64,000 bases of DNA from Perognathus longimembris pacificus. Its lineage: Eukaryota > Chordata > Mammalia > Rodentia > Heteromyidae. A program made the translations under genes and the position numbers. Shown in pieces: positions 1-12,695 of this stretch. The stretch covers positions 99,867,594 through 99,931,593 of the forward strand of contig NC_063162.1 of NCBI RefSeq assembly GCF_023159225.1. The letters run 5' to 3'. Below the pieces are notes generated by a model. The model had not been told where the DNA came from. It saw only the letters and a list, made by a program, of their open reading frames with translations, and searched no databases. Each line of letters opens with the position of its first letter. Within the stretch, counting starts at the first letter, position 1.

Positions 1-189
1 ATTTAATATAATTATTAATTTTAATTAAATATTTATATGAATTTTAAAATTCATCTTTATATTATATAGCCTCCATTTTAAAGGAAAGTATGAAGGTCAA
101 CTTGTATACAACATCTGATAACCACACAGTCCATACTGCATATATGTACATATATTAATTATTTTCACCAAAAGAATGAAAACATTGTG

Positions 190-470
190 TAACAAAACCA
201 TTTTAATTTGACTTCTTTTAAATTACTATTATTTGTTTTACCATGACAAAATAAGCAATACAAACCTACCATCTTTACAACTTTCTAGTGTACATTTCAG
301 TGGAACTGGATACATTTCCATGATGTTTTGTACAAACTCATTTAATCTTTTATTCAATTTGCTTAAAGTGGAGTGGCTTCCTCCTACATATCTTAGCTAT
401 ATAAATCTATGGCTTTTTCCTACAAACCTCTGTTTTAATAACTAAGCATCCAGAGATGCAATTAGCAATT
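190..470 (-). mobile_element. Old L1 3'-UTR fragment (L1M-like)
   Basis: The stretch with GTACATTTCAGTGG and nearby spacing resembles the antisense of the 3' UTR of old mammalian L1M elements. It is highly diverged and carries no coding frame. The assignment is from memory of the consensus and the ends are approximate. Confidence 0.35.
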
Positions 471-3459
471 AGTATAGGTAGATATTGATATAAATATACA
501 TGGCATATTTATAAGCTCAAAGTTCTGTTACTGTGGTTGATATATAGTAAAACAAAACCAAACACACACTAAAATCATATGAAAATTTTAGGTAGACAAT
601 ATATAAATTAAGAGAAGTAGCCACATATTCTAGGGGTGCATAACTAGTTTTTTTTCTCACTCATGCCACTGGTAAAAACCATTTGTTATCAGTTACTTCC
701 TGGCCCACCTTTACATCTTGCCACCCAGCTAGAATAGAATACCCCTTTATGACCTAAATACTTACTGATGATTCAATGTTTCCGACATCGCTTTTTCAAC
801 AAAAGCTGTGACATAGTTTGCAATGAAAGCCATTTCAGGGGCATTCATCTGAGGCCACTCAGATCAGTAGGTAAGACTGCCCACTAACTAGAGAGAAGCT
901 ATGTTCTTATTCAGTATTCTCAAAGTTTTTTTTTTTAATCATTTGGACAAAACTGTTGGCATCTCCTTTTTTCTTGGAAGCAAGCTACACGACCAACATT
1001 AAAAAACATGAAACCCCCATGACTGCGTTTTCCTACAGTGGGAAGAAACTTACCACTACCCTATTATCTACTCTACTTTTCTCCTTTTTTCCATACCTAA
1101 TATCTTCCTAAGAAAAACTTATTTCATTTCCTAATTTCATTCTCTGTGAAAAGGAATGCAATAACATTTGTTGTCAAAGATACTTTTAAATCCTGGTCAT
1201 AGAAAGTACCCATGTGCAATGATTTCTTCCCCAGATGACTTATTCACAAAGAGAAATTATTTGGATGGATAGAAAACAAAAAAGAAAAAATAGTGGAGAG
1301 TCTTATGAGGGTGAGAGATTTAGCCATGAGTTCCTTCAAGATGACAGCTGTCCTTATTCATCACCTATTCCCAGTCCTTATCACAGTGCCTCGCAAGTAG
1401 AAACAACATGTTTAGCTTAGTGCAAGAGCTAACATTCCTCCATATTTGACCTGAAAAAATGTAGTACTAGATGTGATTAGGTAAATCAAGGCTGACATTA
1501 AGGTGGAGAAAGAAGAATTCATGCTCTGTCACTGCCTTTAGTGTGAATTTAAGCATGACACAGTGTATTTGGTAGCTTTCTTTTTAAGACGGTAAATGAT
1601 CAGAAAAGCTAAATAAAGTATGCAGATTCTTTGCCCTGAGCTATCCATGCAGGTAGCTAGATGATGCTTGTTTTTTTCTAGCTTCTAAGTGAATTAGCAG
1701 AAATGCACTACCTCCTCAGCCCTGCAATGCCTCGTTTCTGGCTGTTTAGTGAGCAACTCATGTCCCTCAATCTGTTTGTAACTACACAACTATAAATAAC
1801 AAGGTCTCCCTCAGGCATCCTGCAAACAATAAAAAGAAGTTCACAAAAAGAATACTAAAAGTCAGTGAACTATATTAGTACAGTATAAAAACCAAGTGTT
1901 TGACTAATAATTTGGTAATGCACGGTAGAGGATCGTTGAGAATTCTTTTCTGAAAGATATTTCTGTATTACCCTATGAATCTCCTTTATCTTCAAAACAT
2001 CAAGCTTTTAATGAATAAAGGCTCCTCTGCAAAGAGAGATGTTCCTTCCTCCACCAGACAAAATTTGTTAAAAATCACTCACTGGCTATTTTGGCTTTAG
2101 TAGAAGAAATCTCAATCTTGAAGTCAAGTTTTGCCAGATTATGAAATGGGGGCGTTGCAGACCAGTCAAAAAGCACATTCTGGTTTTTAAGAAAAAGTGG
2201 AAATGGAGGCCTTTACTTAGATAGAACTCCAAATCTACAACACAGACCATGCAGCTAGAACTGATCATCGGTCCTTCTCAGAATCATTGTCCCTAAACAC
2301 AAGCACAAAAAATTCTACAGCCTTGTCAGCATGATTCCGGGGATGTTAGCCACTCAGGAACAAATCAGGAGAGGAAGCTAATATATAATATTTGAACACA
2401 AAATGCTACAGCATATCCACTTTCTCAGTTAATAAACCGCAGAGCCTGCTGTAGTGCAGCCTTCTTCACACATGGAGACCCTCAGAGCTCAGTCTGTGTG
2501 CCCATGTATGTTATAAGAAACTAGAACTTTCCTAACTTGAACTTATTTTTGATACTTCATTGAGCCACAGATATTATAAATTACGATCCATAGAATTGAA
2601 GAGTTCTGCAAATTCAACAGGGTTCCCAAGTGATTCTCCATTATACCAAAGCTTGAGAGGCACCAGGGTAGTTAGCATATTCATTTTCAGAACACAAGGA
2701 AATGTCAAGTCACAGCCCCATGTGAAATGCACCAATGTTAACACACCCAGGGAGACTCCTCTGCAAAAGCATTTGTCCTCCTTAGGTTCTTCTTTACTAT
2801 AAAACAGCAGCAGCTCCCCATTACCAGTTGCTTATCAAAGTATTTGGATTCGTGTTTAATAAAAGACTTCTGAAGTCTCTACTTCTGAATCTTGCCAAAG
2901 AATACAACACTGACTTTTCTACTGTAATATTATCCAAAAGGCCCAATTACAGAAATTTTGTGGCAGATTAGCTAAAATGTCCAATCTATAGCTTCCCATA
3001 GATCTTCAAATACTGTGCTTCAGTCAAACCACAAAGTAGCAATGACTCTTAGCCTGTCCCATCCCAGCCTGAGAGGGCACCTGGTCTACTTCACATATAA
3101 TATATAATATAATATATAATAAGTTACTATAAGCTTTCTCTGAAAAGTATATTAAAAGTATATTGTTAAAGGATTTGTTCCATACATTATATTATACTTT
3201 CTTTATGAAAACCTATGTTTTATTTAATAAGGGAGGAAAAAAGCTCTTCCTTAACCATGAACGACCTGGTATTTCTCTTTGTTTGGGCTATTTGGACAAT
3301 AAGAGTCAAATTTATGGCGTATCTCAGTAAATATGAAGTATTCAATGTCACAATTTTTTATATCAATGTCACAAATTTTAGCTGACATTGTTTCCCTTCC
3401 TTAAATTTTGTATTGGCCTGTATTACTTATCTCATTAATTCACTTTTATTGGTTTATTA
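471..3459. other. Unassigned AT-rich sequence
   Basis: No repeat family, exon-like structure or RNA gene is recognised. Open frames are short (81 codons or fewer), overlap randomly on both strands and lack any family motif. A short TA-rich run of the type ATATAATATATAAT lies at about 3095-3120. Confidence 0.5.
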
Positions 3460-3573
3460 TTTTTTTTGAAATAAAGTCTTATCTATATACAGCATGCAGT
3501 CCTCAAACTCATGATACTCTTGTCTCCAGATCCTGATGGTTGAGCTTATCGCATGGGACATTTTACCTAGCTT
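3460..3573 (-). mobile_element. B1 SINE, diverged
   Basis: A T-run followed by an antisense B1-like order (GTCTTATCTATATACAGCATG, then CCTCAAACTCATGA) ends near CCTAGCTT. The 7SL-derived B1 pattern is visible but eroded. Confidence 0.45.
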
Positions 3574-3737
3574 ACCTACTTAGAATTTTCTTTTAATATT
3601 TTATATCTGAGGCTTTCTTGAATCATTTTTGTAGCAATTAATGACCTAAGTAAATATTAATTACACTAATTGCCTAGATTTACAGTCATCATTATTAAAA
3701 GTCTAAGTATAATTCCTGTTACACAATTTATTTATTT

Positions 3738-3966
3738 TTGTTGGTCTTGGGGCTTGAACTCTCAGCCTGGGCATTGTCCCCAACTTCTTAAATTCAAGAC
3801 TAGTGCTCTATGACTTGAGGAACAACATCACTTCTGGTTTTCTGGTAGTTATCTGGAGGTAAGAGTCTCACAGACTTTCCTGCCTGGACTAGCTTTGAAC
3901 TGTGATCTTCAGATCTCAGCCCCCTGAGTAACTAGGATTACAGGTGTAAGCCACTATCACCTGGCT
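3738..3966 (-). mobile_element. B1-dID-like dimeric SINE
   Basis: Read on the minus strand, a 7SL-derived B1-like left half (about 3860-3966) joins an ID-like right half (about 3738-3850). Diagnostic pieces are GGGGCTTGAACTCTCAGCC (right half) and GGATTACAGGTGTAAGCCAC (left half). Divergence is moderate, so this is an old copy. Confidence 0.75.
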
Positions 3967-4908
3967 ATACACATTTTGTCTCTTGACTATATGTGCAAAA
4001 TTTCTCCTGTAAAACTTTAACAGTTGACATCCAATATCATCAGGAAAAAAAAAGTCAAGTAATAGTTAAAAGAAATAAACAATCTTCACTAAGAGGTATT
4101 TTAAAGAGTAGTCCTCCCCCCCCCCCAAAAAAAAAGTTACATTTCAGTGGGTAGGCAGAATAAAATTTCCCACAATGCGTCATGTTTTGTGAGCACTAGC
4201 GAGCATGCATAGTTTGCCTGGGCCACAGTTTTTATCAAAACCTGCACAAGTGAACAAGCTATAATGAACCCTGAGAGTGACTTAAGGTCTCAGGATCAGC
4301 TTTTGCTTCATATTTCTTCTGATGGAAGTGTTTCTGAAAGTATAGTCTTCAGTGCCAAGAAATCAATTAACTTAAAAAATTGCTAACCCTGACAAAACTC
4401 AGTAATATGAATGGAGTCTTTTGCATTGGGTATGAATAAATTACGTGTACAAGCGTAGACTGGCAAATGCATCCCTGAGAGAAGGTTTCTGTACAGTAAG
4501 GCTCTTCAAAATAAGATATGGCAATAGCAACAGAGGAAATGTCAGCTCAGTAATCATAAAGTCTTACAAGAGGCATTCAGCCCAGAAGACATTATTGTTT
4601 TGTCCAATAGCAAAACCATCTATGGAGACTCATCTGACATCAGGGTTTCAGGGCACAATGAGACTCTTCACAAGAAAACTCTTCCTGTAAGAAGAGGGCT
4701 CAACAAATATTTGAGAAGCACTAGAAATAGGAAAACTGATCAAGGTAGAAATCTACTGCTGAATTCTATTATAGTGTCTCATAGATTAAGAATTCCATAC
4801 CTTTCTATATTAATTCAGATGCAGATAAAATCAGACCAGTGGGTCCCAGAAATAGGTTAATTTCCTCTTGTATTTTCTAATTTCTCTGTCATTGTGATTC
4901 TGAGTAGT
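3967..4908. other. Unassigned sequence with a short C/A run
   Basis: Nothing recognised except a homopolymer pair at about 4116-4135, eleven C then nine A. Two overlapping frames of about 80 codons (4445-4860) have no family motif and I regard them as chance. Confidence 0.5.
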
Positions 4909-5115
4909 GATCAGCAAGCTGCAGTCTCTGGGCTGTATCTATTCCATTGCACATTTGTGTACAAGAGTTGCCTTGGTACACATGCATCTTTTATGTTCTG
5001 TCCATGGCTGCTTTCACACTAAAAAGGACACAGTTGAGTAGTTGCCACAGAGGTTATACGGTTCACAGAGCCTAAGATTTTCTCTGTGACGCTTTACAAA
5101 AAATGTTTGATGACC
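4909..5115. mobile_element. hAT-like non-autonomous DNA transposon fossil
   Basis: The ends are roughly inverted (GATCAGCAAGCT at the left, GTTTGATGACC at the right). The interior has the signature of a widespread mammalian MITE whose consensus includes GTCTATGGCTGCTTTCGCGC, GAGTTGAGTAGTTGC and AAAGCCTAAAATATTT; all three are seen here in mutated form. I do not assign a family name. Confidence 0.6.
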
Positions 5116-5284
5116 AGAATCAAAACTCTATCCAAGGTTTTATGAATTTCCACTTGTTTCCTTTTGAACTATGTCCTTTGTAAGAGGCAAGCAGCTCTTT
5201 CTTGTAGCCCTAGATATACCTCTCAAGAGTCAGTTTTCAATGTTAACTTTCTTCAGCATTTTAAAGATAGTATTAGCACTAATA

Positions 5285-5393
5285 CTATTAGCTTAACTGG
5301 TAGATCACCTGCATTGTCCCTAAAAGCTAAAAAACTAAAAGCTAAGGGACAGTGCCCAGATCCTGAGTTCAAGTCCCAGCACCAGCACCATAT
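5285..5393 (+). mobile_element. Right-half fragment of a B1-dID/Geo-type SINE
   Basis: Only the ID-like right monomer is present: an A-box-like TTAACTGGTAGATCACCTGC, then GGGACAGTGCCCAG and CAAGTCCCAGCACCAGCACC. The 5' half is missing. A local duplication (AAAGCTAAAAAACTAAAAGC) sits in the middle. Confidence 0.6.
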
Positions 5394-7505
5394 ATATAAA
5401 AATTTCCCCTGTCTTATAGTATTGCTGATTAAGTATCTGCATTGATTGGTTAAAGGAATCTTGTAAAGCCAGATGCCAATGTCTTCTAACACTAGCATAA
5501 ATAAACATGCATTGTCTTATGACTCAGAAATTTCCGCCTTGGTTTACACTCAACGGAAATACTTACATATACTTCCTGAGATACATATGTTAAAATATCC
5601 ATTGATATAATGTTCATGATAGTTCCAAACTGGATGGTGTTTAACCATCAACCAAAGAATAGCTAAATGACTCATGATGTAACTACTCAGAGGAAAATTA
5701 TATAGCAAACAAAATGAACAATCTGTAACTGGTCTGATAATGTGAGAAAATTTCATAAGTAAGCTGGTGCAAGAAATAAAACAGATTGAAGAGAATACTC
5801 CCTATAGAATTCTATCTTATAGCAAATGATAAATTCAATTTCTACAGTAAAAGATCAACATAGAGAATTAGGGAGTAGTGACTAGCAAAGATTCCAAACA
5901 GCCTTTCTTAGATTCTCTTAGTGTTTCCTGTTTTAGGTGCTGATTGCACAGATGTGCTTACTCTGAGAAATCTCAAACTTATATTTATGTAATGCTATAT
6001 AAAAATGAAAACTTAGATATAAATTTATCATATATATAAGAGATTTACTTATTTATTGTTTTTCAAACTTAACTCCCAAAGCTTTAAAGTGAGTTCTTGT
6101 TTTCAATTAATTGTTGATTTGCTTTGAAGGTTGATTTTTCCTTTCTCAAGAGAGATCATTTGCTTTCCGCACTCTCAACAACAAAACAAGAATTCTACTG
6201 CCAGGAGAGCAGTCAATAATATAGCTATCAAGATTATTTTTATCTTTCATAATCAATACAGTAGGATTGGAAAGAGATTATTTAAAAAATTCATCCACAG
6301 AAAACTTTGAAAGCTGAATAAAAGTTGATGCTCCTGCCAGATTCTTCTGTTTACCTCTTCAGAGCCCTTTATTATGAACATGGTCATAGCTGTCTTCCAT
6401 GGCTTCCTGCTTGAGTCCCCATAGAGAAGTAGAAGGACCCTTATATGACTCCATGAGCCCAAGGCACCAACCCCCTCATTAGAATGTGTTGGGTCCCTGT
6501 ACCACTACAATTACTCTCTCTGGTTTCTTCTTCATATTTAAAGCTTAACAACTCTTCCATACCAATTGCATGCCCTGGCAAACGGACCTTGCATCCCAAT
6601 AAAATTGCTAAGAGCAATGCTGCATCATTCGCAGAGTGGTCTATCTTTTGGTCTTATATCATCATAATAACCCCGGAATCCATATGCCTGCTGAATCATT
6701 AAACTTGACCAACAAACTCAAAGTCTAACCAATTCCATCCAATATTTTCAACCATTCTACTAGTGTGCCCATTTTTCCTGCCTAAAAATAAACCGTGAAA
6801 GAAATCATCTCCCTAAGAAGTATCAGTCATTGCCCTAGAGCAGTTAGGTCTTATATGAACTCAAGGGAGGCCACTCAATGATCTGTCCAATGCCTCCAGA
6901 GTCCTTATAACCTGGATTTCAAAACTCAAGAGGAAGACAGAAAGGCACAATTCATGAACTAAAGACCATTCCTCCTCCCCACCCAAACTATTCATGCACA
7001 GCCAGCCATAACCTTCCTGAGTCAGATAATTAGCTACAACTACTTTCTCTTCAAATCTTTTTTACTTCAAGAATCACCTGACTTAAAGCGTCCTAAAGTC
7101 TTCAAGTCTGGGTGCAGACTATCTTTTCTCTTTAGGGTCTAGTTGATCCCTGAAATATATAGACACTGGTTATTCCATCATCAAACCAAATATATTCCAG
7201 ATGTTATCCTGGTCTTATTGAGATCTGATTTATATAACATGATTTTATTTCAAAGTTAAGAAATCATGCTCTGTTCCATACCCATGATTGTTACAGGCAT
7301 GAGCAATTATAATAACACTCTTAGAAGGCTTGAAGGTCCTTCATGAAGACATTTTGCACAGTGAGTTAAGTTGATTGGACTCTTCAGGAAAGCTAAAATA
7401 TGTGGAAACTCAAATTTAAACCTATACAAGTTTAACTCCTGACAGTTTACTTTAGCCCCAAATCATAGGCATAAGTTTTACTTATGGAAATTAAGCCAAA
7501 TTCTT
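5394..7505. other. Unassigned AT-rich sequence
   Basis: No repeat family, exon or RNA gene recognised. Open frames are short and unconvincing. The 6480-7100 part is a little richer in GC but shows no splice-bounded frame or known repeat. Confidence 0.45.
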
Positions 7506-7616
7506 TTATTTTGACATGGTATCTCATTATGCATCCAAGGCTGACCTTGAACTCACAATCTTCCTGCCTCCACCTCCCAAAGCTTAGACTACAGGTATGT
7601 GTCACCATGACTTGTT
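7506..7616 (-). mobile_element. B1 SINE
   Basis: Antisense B1: GGCTGACCTTGAACTCACAA, CCTGCCTCCACCTCCCAAAG and ACAGGTATGTGTCACCATG occur in the expected order and spacing. It is a monomer without an attached ID half. Confidence 0.75.
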
Positions 7617-7904
7617 AATTGATGAACTGAAAAGTACATATATTCTTTTTTTCTCTGAACTTCCATGTTTCTAATTCCTCATATAGGCCATACTGTTTCA
7701 TATAAACATCTAAGCCCCTTGCGAGTTTATTATTTCCTTTCTTGCCTTTTTGGGCATCCTGTCATACTTAGTGGGGATCTTTTCTGGGAGACAGGAGTTC
7801 AAGTCTGCTAAAGCAATTCTCAGTGGACTTCTGGATATACCAGTATCTGGCACATTGGCATTTAGTCCATTCTGCCTGGGGCTTCCTTTTTTTCTGGCTC
7901 ACTA

Positions 7905-8025
7905 TGTCTTTTTAAATTATTGTTTTCTTAAGTATAACTACTTCAATGCATGTTAATCTATGAGTACAGTGCATCTTGATCAGTGTCACTCCTCTCATTC
8001 AATGTTCTTTACCACTTATTTCTGC
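7905..8025 (-). mobile_element. Old L1 3' end, type B
   Basis: Contains GCATCTTGATCAGTGTCACTC and a preceding AACTACTTCAATGCATG. This is the antisense of the older L1 3' terminus seen again at 11795, 19721, 20841, 21665, 21801 and 56165. Confidence 0.45.
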
Positions 8026-8387
8026 TTTTGAAGATAAAAACTAAGTGCTATGCTTTACAAATAATAAAAGACACTCATACCAGTCCATACTTCCCTGCAT
8101 TTTTCAAATTACTAAATTTTCTTATAATTTTTTGAGCTCCTTGTTCTTCTATAAGTTAACTTAAGGGCATTTATTCAATAATTAGTTTTTATTTTCACAT
8201 CTATGTACTCAGCTATGACTCTAATGTTACTGGTCATATTTTACTTCATTTCTTTCCATCTCAACAACCTCCCATTGCCATCACTTGTATTCAACAGTCA
8301 ACTGCTGGTATGAGGTACTCAACAAGTTATTCCTGAGCTATGTAACTCCTTCAGAGTGATTTCAAATCTGATCCAAGAAAATAAAAC

Positions 8388-8595
8388 CTGGTACTGGGGA
8401 TATGGCCTAGTGGCTAGAGTGCTTGCCTCGTATACATGAGGCCCTAGGTTCGATTCCCCAGCACCACATATACAGAAAATGGCCAGAAGTGGCGCTGTGG
8501 CTCAAGTGGCAGAGTGCTAGCCTTGAGCAAGAAGAATCCAGGGACAGTGCTCAGGCCCTGAGTCCAAGCCCCAGGACTGGCCAAAAAAAATAAAA
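8388..8595 (+). mobile_element. IDL-Geo dimeric SINE with target-site duplication
   Basis: The left monomer (about 8391-8474) is ID-like, with the pol III B-box GGTTCGATTCC. The right monomer (about 8475-8580) runs from GGCCAGAAGTGGCGC to GGACTGGCC and is followed by an A-rich tail. A 13-bp direct repeat AAGAAAATAAAAC flanks it (8375-8387 and 8596-8608). It carries the standard, not the young, diagnostic bases. Confidence 0.95.
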
Positions 8596-8608
8596 AAGAA
8601 AATAAAAC

Positions 8609-9627
8609 TTATTTTGATGAAAAAAATAATTCTTTCTGATGAAAAAGAAAACAAACAAAAACCTACCTGTAGTAGATATTATAAAGGGACTCTGACTCTG
8701 ATATCAGCAGGAAGTTACTTCTTAGAAAGTACATATTTCTCCCTGTGCAAGAAACCACATAGTTCCTGTGGGATTTATAGTCTGTCCCTGGCCCTCAGTG
8801 GGAGGAAGACACATGCATCATAAATTCAATCTTTTTCCAGTATCTGATAGATTGAGATGACTAGGTCAGAGAGAAGTGAAGGTGCTTAAAAGACAGCAGT
8901 GACCACAGCAAAATTCCCATACCATCATGTCCAAGAATTCTTTATGTAACACCACAAAATGGATTCTAGAAGAATCCTTGGCTTCTTCTGCTTACTAACC
9001 AATGCTCTGAAATACCAATTAAGCCTTAACTTCCAACACAGAGTGTGTCAATCAAAAGGTATTGTTGGTAGACTCTAGGTGACCAAACTAATCTCATGGC
9101 AACACTGAATAAATTTCAAAGTAATGTGTCAGGTAACATGTGAAAATATAACTTTGAGGAAGGCAGAATGATGTCTTTTCTTAATTTGCAACATGGGCTC
9201 AGAATATGCAGTAAAAAATCTGCAATATCTTCTCTACAATAAGCTCTACCTTTTCATACCTAGAAAGTTTCTAGTGAAAAGTCAGTGATAAAACTCATGG
9301 ACATAAATTTTGCAGTTTGGGGTGTCATAGATGGGCTTTCCAATTATGTTTTTAGTTTCAATTAGATTAGTAAATTCCCTTGCTGCTCATCTAGGACTAA
9401 TCATATAATTATGTTTTATTTAAGTAAAAAAAAAAGAGCAGCTAGAAATGTTTGAATAAAAATACCAGTCTCAGATGATGAAAATCTTCTCAAATACTCT
9501 TTCTTAATATTCCCAAGAACACTTACAGTGTCATTATTTCTCTTGACCAAATTCTTCATCCAAAATTGACGTAAAACATTGAGATAGAAGAAAACAACAG
9601 ACAAAGCAAACTAAGAGGGTTGCCCTC
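8609..9627. other. Unassigned sequence
   Basis: No repeat or gene recognised. A 69-codon frame at 8614-8823 and a 62-codon minus frame at 9416-9604 have no family motif. Confidence 0.45.
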
Positions 9628-11792
9628 AAAAAAACATAAAATGCCTAGGAATAACCTTAACCAAAGACATGAAATAACTCTACGATAAGAACTTTAAAAA
9701 CCTGAAAAAGGAAATTAAGACAGAATTCAAGAAATGGAAAAGCCTCCCATGCTCCTGGATTGGGAAGATTAACATGAAAATGGCAATATTATCAAAAGCT
9801 ATCTACAAATTCAATGCACTACCCATCAATATCCCAACACCATTCTTCAAAGAAATAGAGAATGCAATTCAGAAATTCGTGTGGAAAAAAAAAAAAAACC
9901 CGAATAGCAAAAACAATCCTAAGTAGAAAAAACAGGGCAGGAGGAATATCAATACCAAACGTTAAGTTGTATTACAAAGCTATAGTAATTAAAACAGCTT
10001 GGTGGTACTGGTACAAGAACAGAACTGAGGACCAATGGAACAGAACAGAAGACCCAGAAATGAACCTACAGCTACCTAATCTTTGACAAAGAAGCTAAAA
10101 ATATATGTTGGAACAAAGACAGCCTCTTCAACAAATGGTGCTGGCAAAACTGGGTCAACACCTGTAACAAACTAAAACTAGATCCCTGTTTATCACCCTG
10201 CAACAAAATCAATTCCAAATGGATCAAAGACCGAGACATAAAATCAGATACCTTGAAAACACTACAAGAAGGAATAGGAGAAACTCTAGGACTCTTGGCA
10301 CTGGAAGGAACTTCCTCAACAAAGGCCCAGAAATGTAACAAAAGGAAAAGTTGGACAAGTGGGACTGTATCAAACTGCAGAGCTTCTGCAGTGCAAAGGA
10401 CATAGCTTGCAAGATACACAGAAAGCCCACAGATTGGGAAAAAAAAAAATCTTTGCCAGCCATACAATGGACAAAGGCCTGATATCTAAAATATACACAG
10501 AACTCAAAAAAATTAAATTTCTCCAAAACAAAGGACTAATAGCCCTCTCTACAAATGGGCTAAAGACCTAAAAAGAAACTTCTCTGAAGAGGAAATGAGA
10601 ATGGACAAGAGTCACATGAAGAAGTGCTCTTACGTCACTGGCCATGAAAGAAATGCAAATCAAAACAACATTGTGATTCCACCTCACCCCAGTAAGAATG
10701 TCCATTATCAGGAAATCCAACAATAACAAATGCTGGAGAGGATGTGGCCAAAAGGGAACCAAGCTTGTCCAACCCCTCTGGAAAGCAGTGTGGAGGTTCC
10801 TAAGAAGGCTAAATATAAAGCTCCCTATGACCCAGCAGCCCCACTTTTGGGCATTTACCCAAAAGTCTACAAGAAAGACCACACTAAAACCACCAGCACA
10901 ACTATGTTCATTGCAGCACAATTTGTCATCGCTAAATCATGGAACCAACCTAGATGCCCCTCAGTAGATGAGTAGATCAGGAAAATGTGGTACATATACA
11001 CAATGTAATTCTATGCCTCCATCAGAAGGAATGACACTGCCCCATTCATAAAGAAATGGAAAGACATGGAAAAAATCATATTAAGTGAAGTGACCCAGAC
11101 CCAAAGAAGCATAAACTCTATGGTGTCCCTCCTAGGGAATAGCCAGTACAGGATTAGGCCAGTCATGATAGAAGATCAAAATACTCCAATAGCTGCACCC
11201 ATATGATCACATAAGATGATGCCAAGTGAACTGAACTCCAGGTTACGGAGACAAGAGTTATAACATTGTCATAATTATTATCATCATCCCATGTGAAACC
11301 ATACCTTTTGTATTTTTGTATTTGTTTCTTGTCCATTTGTTAGATTGTTTTGTTTAGTTTTGTGTTTCTCTTGTATTCCCTTCCTGTGGTTGTACCCCTG
11401 CTACCACTATATCTCATCCGAATACCCTGGATACTGTTTATATGGGTATTAGATGAGATTGGGCATGTTCAAGGTGGTATGGCTGTAGAATATATAGGAA
11501 CTGGGGAAGGGAAAGGGAATACCAAAATTGAGAGACAAAGGACAAAAAGAAACCATTCCAAAAGCAATACTTACAAAAACATTTGGTGTAAATCAACTGC
11601 ACAACTCGGAGGGAAAGGGTACGTGGGAGGGGGGATACGGGGGAGAATGAGGGAGGAGGTAACAAATAAAACAAGAAATGTACTCACTGCCTTTCATATG
11701 AATCTTTAACTCCTCTGTACCACACTTTGACCATAAAGAAAAAAGGTTAAATAAATAATAAAAAAATCCTTGGAGTATTAAAAAAAAAAAAA
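9628..11792 (+). mobile_element. 5'-truncated L1, decayed
   Basis: Holds the last part of the reverse-transcriptase ORF2 (to about 11140), a 3' UTR with a G-rich purine tract (about 11610-11660) and an A-tail (about 11780-11792). The end of the UTR (TCTGTACCACACTTTGACCA) is of the intermediate type C seen at 15906 and 55406. The 5' part, including endonuclease and the RT catalytic core, is absent. The sequence just upstream (AAGAGGGTTGCCCTC, 9613-9627) nearly matches one at 11993. Confidence 0.93.
9640..11140 (+). pseudogene. L1 ORF2 C-terminal pseudogene
   Basis: Translated pieces match the ORF2 C-terminal region ([17 protein letters not shown], then [14 protein letters not shown], then PLLGIYPK) but lie in different frames, so it has several frameshifts. 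The cysteine-rich motif is damaged: relative to the copy at 31258-33748, a short in-frame segment containing the histidine and last cysteine is missing near 10760. A TGG-to-TAG type stop lies at about 10975. It cannot encode a working protein. Confidence 0.92.
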
Positions 11793-11794
11793 AG

Positions 11795-11992
11795 GGAATT
11801 CATTGCATATACTAGAAAAGTGAGGTAAAGGGTGGGACAGAGGGATGAGAATGTTGAAATAGGTGACACTGATCAAAATGCCTTATATTAATAAACTGTT
11901 TTGTTAATGGCAACTCCTTTGTACAACTAAAGATAATAAAAAATACCTAATAGTGAAAAAAATAAAGAACAAAACTCAACCAAAAACAAAAA
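11795..11992 (+). mobile_element. Second L1 3' end, type B
   Basis: A second L1-like tail follows the A-tail of the preceding L1: a purine-rich AGGTAAAGGGTGGGACAGAG, then GACACTGATCAAAATGCC and CAACTCCTTTGTACAACTA, then an A-rich end. It resembles the older type B terminus. Confidence 0.55.
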
Positions 11993-12008
11993 AAGAGAGT
12001 TGCCTTCA

Positions 12009-12487
12009 GAGGCATTACAGTGTTAGACAACCGCATGTTAGGGTTCCATTCCTATCTCTGTGTATGAAAGGTAAATAGGAGAAAACAAATAGGATGTGAC
12101 TTCCTTGTTGCTTTTGTAAATAGAAAAGGAGAGCATGGAAAGACTAGTGGTACTTTCTGTAATCATGTTCTACAACAGTGCTCCCCATTAATGAAGGTCA
12201 CATGCGGGATGGTAGTGTAAGACTTCCCATTTCAGAGCTCAATCACTTACTTGAAACTATTCAGGAACTCCATATTGGCTGCTGCTACTTACTGCTGTTG
12301 TTGGAGCCAAGGATTACAATTATTGTCAAACTAGCTCTGAGTTCATTAACATGAAGATTCCTTGGTAACAACTGATTTTGTAGTAGGAGCTACACTAGAG
12401 AGGCAGCTAGCTTGTGTAGTCCCTAAGGTCACTCCTGTAAACCTAGCCCAGAACCCATTTCTTAAATCTATTTAATGATTTTAGGTT
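12009..12487. other. Unassigned sequence
   Basis: Nothing recognised. Base composition is ordinary for the window and no frame exceeds about 60 codons. Confidence 0.45.
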
Positions 12488-12695
12488 TTGTTTGCTTTTA
12501 GTGATTATGGAGATTTAACTCCGGGCCTCATACTTGCTAGGTAAATGCTCTACCACTTGAGTCATACTCATAGCCCGTTTGGCTTTATTTTTCAGATAGG
12601 TCTCTCATTTTTGCCTAGAGTCAGTTTCAAATGTCAATCCTCCTACCCATGGCCTCCTGTGTAACTGGGAATAAAGATGTATACCATTTTACTCA
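12488..12695 (-). mobile_element. B1-ID/dID-like dimer
   Basis: The minus strand shows a B1 half (about 12579-12690) followed by an ID half (about 12500-12578, with TGCTCTACCACTTGAGTCA). The copy is old, with many substitutions. Confidence 0.65.

Noticed and set aside
8391..8474. tRNA-Ala-like A- and B-box sequence
   Set aside because: It is the left monomer of IDL-Geo; the cloverleaf arms are not preserved and it has a SINE tail.
10072..10526. Overlapping minus-strand frames of 131 and 100 codons
   Set aside because: They are antisense to L1 ORF2 sequence on the plus strand and have no independent motif.
11350..11709. A 119-codon plus-strand frame
   Set aside because: It lies in the L1 3' UTR, and the opposite strand is open too because of the purine tract.
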